DNA of 8,025 bases, from assembly GCA_964510525.1 (NCBI GenBank), contig CAZECE010000119.1:1-8025 (forward strand). The letters are read 5' to 3'. Position numbers and translations under genes: made by a program. A model generated the notes under the pieces. It did not search any database. It saw nothing but the letters and a program-made list of their open reading frames with translations, and was not told the origin of the DNA. Positions within the stretch are counted from its first letter, which is position 1; each line of letters begins with the position of its first letter. The DNA comes from CAZECE01 sp964510525. GTDB taxonomy: Bacteria; Pseudomonadota; Gammaproteobacteria; Pseudomonadales; JANQJO01. Below are positions 6,950-8,025 of this stretch, piece after piece.

Positions 6950-8025
6950 CTATTTGTTAGCGCTGTTGCTATTAAAGTAAGTGTAGCTGTTGATGGCATG
7001 TTGAATGATGTTTTGATAGCGTTGAGTCTCAGGTTCGGGTCGGGCTTGCTGGTTGAGCTTGTCAGTGATGGCCTGTTGTATGTCGTGGCTTGAATAGTTG
7101 ACTTTTTCCAACACGGATTTTGCGGTATCGCCCTTGGTTTGATGGGTAATCTCAAACGCATCCTGGCCGGTGATTCGGACACCGACGGCATCTAGAGTGC
7201 CGAACAAGTTGTGAATGTCGCCCAAAATTTCTTGATAAGCGCCAGTGAGAAAAATGCCGATGTCAGGGTGTGCTTCGAGTGGCCACTCTGGCAGCATTAG
7301 ATAGTGAGACGTTGGAGAAGACTGTTGGCAATTCGGGTGGGCGTAAGCGTCAACGCGGCCATCGGAGTCACAGGTAATGTCGTAGAGCTTGGTGGGTTGA
7401 GAAAAGGGCTGATTTAGGTCACTCAATGGGTAGATTGGGAAAACTTGGTCGATGCCCCAAACGTCTGGAATGGCTTGGAATAAAGAAAAATTAACAAAGA
7501 TTTTGGTGCTCACCCAGCTTTTAAGCGTTTCAAACAGTGAAAAAAGAGGATCACTGAGTGGCATGGTTTTAGTGGCCTCAGTTAAATGTTGAAACAGATG
7601 CCGGCAAGCGCCATAAAACAATTGCTCACATTGCGCTTTTTCGGCAAGACTGATGGTGTGATGAAAAAATTCGGTTTCAATGGCATGAAAGCCGTCTTGC
7701 AATTCTCGCCACAGAGTATGACTGTCTTCGATCCGTTCGAGATTCCGTGTGCTTTGATATAAAGACCGCAGAACTTTTAATAACGGCACTTGTAATGATG
7801 GCGCTTGTGATGAGTGGCCGGTCTGGAAAAGCGCCTCATCAGTGAGGCGAGGCTTGGTTTCGTAGTCGATGACTTGGGTTAAAATCATTGCATGGTGGGC
7901 GGTTAGTGCTCGCCCAGATTCAATCACCAAGGTCGGAAAGCCCAGTTGCGCTTTTTGACAGTGTTCTAACAGTTGCGCCACGATACCCTGCGCGTAATCT
8001 TCAAACTGATAGTCGGCTGAAAAGT
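6950..8025 (-). CDS. speA: Biosynthetic arginine decarboxylase, C-terminal part (5' partial)
   Basis: SpeA is a PLP- and Mg2+-dependent fold-III decarboxylase that converts arginine to agmatine and CO2, the first step of agmatine-based putrescine synthesis. The frame is open to the right edge of the window, so the GTG at 7981 is internal and the PLP-binding barrel is mostly outside. The visible 358 codons are about the last half of an enzyme that is 658 residues in E. coli. Recognisable blocks, in order, are ESGRALTAHH (about 7921-7892), FSLFQAIPDVWGIDQVFPI (about 7486-7430), the active-site motif DITCDSDG (about 7381-7358) with the conserved cysteine, and GAYQEILGDIHNLFG (7243-7199). The end, YFNSNSANK, is poorly conserved, as is usual. 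The stop is TAG at 6952-6950. No terminator separates it from lemA. Confidence 0.96.
   Translation of the reverse strand, partial: FSADYQFEDYAQGIVAQLLEHCQKAQLGFPTLVIESGRALTAHHAMILTQVIDYETKPRLTDEALFQTGHSSQAPSLQVPLLKVLRSLYQSTRNLERIEDSHTLWRELQDGFHAIETEFFHHTISLAEKAQCEQLFYGACRHLFQHLTEATKTMPLSDPLFSLFETLKSWVSTKIFVNFSLFQAIPDVWGIDQVFPIYPLSDLNQPFSQPTKLYDITCDSDGRVDAYAHPNCQQSSPTSHYLMLPEWPLEAHPDIGIFLTGAYQEILGDIHNLFGTLDAVGVRITGQDAFEITHQTKGDTAKSVLEKVNYSSHDIQQAITDKLNQQARPEPETQRYQNIIQHAINSYTYFNSNSANK

Noticed and set aside
6814..7191. 125-codon open frame overlapping the speA end and lemA start
   Set aside because: It is a shifted frame across two well-supported genes, with a low-complexity product.

Overview
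The window reads as chromosomal DNA of a gammaproteobacterium. The evidence is a CcmH-CcmI fusion of the E. coli CcmH type, a biosynthetic arginine decarboxylase (SpeA), and a LemA / M48-protease pair. A marine or host-associated member of the Oceanospirillales/Alteromonadales grade is possible, but the sequence does not fix the genus. Base composition is moderate in the housekeeping genes and visibly more AT-rich between about 1,365 and 4,301, which looks like accessory DNA between two conserved blocks.

Layout. (1) 1-1364, plus strand: the end of a cytochrome c maturation gene, cut by the window's left edge. (2) 1365-1500: a short gap with a long perfect hairpin, best read as the terminator of the opposing operon. 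(3) 1501-2162, minus strand: a Phd/YefM antitoxin and VapC-type PIN toxin pair with overlapping genes and a two-site palindromic operator. (4) 2286-2418, minus strand: tRNA-Leu(CAA) with its own promoter. (5) 2517-4130, minus strand: a 537-residue protein of unknown role, with MORN repeats near its N-terminus and a C-terminal region resembling a papain-fold (NlpC/P60-like) hydrolase. Its stop codon is followed in frame by 13 almost purely Ser/Asp codons. (6) 4302-8025, minus strand: speA (partial), lemA and an M48 metalloprotease with a long C-terminal extension, probably one transcript.

How the parts relate. The left-edge gene belongs to haem attachment to c-type cytochromes in the periplasm. 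SpeA makes agmatine for polyamine synthesis; LemA and the M48 protease form a membrane-associated pair found together in many bacteria. The toxin-antitoxin pair, the tRNA-Leu(CAA) gene (the same isoacceptor as E. coli leuX, a classic island insertion site) and the MORN/hydrolase gene form the accessory part. No integrase, transposase, duplicated tRNA end or CRISPR array is visible, so mobility is only suggested. The MORN/hydrolase protein is the best candidate for undescribed biology.
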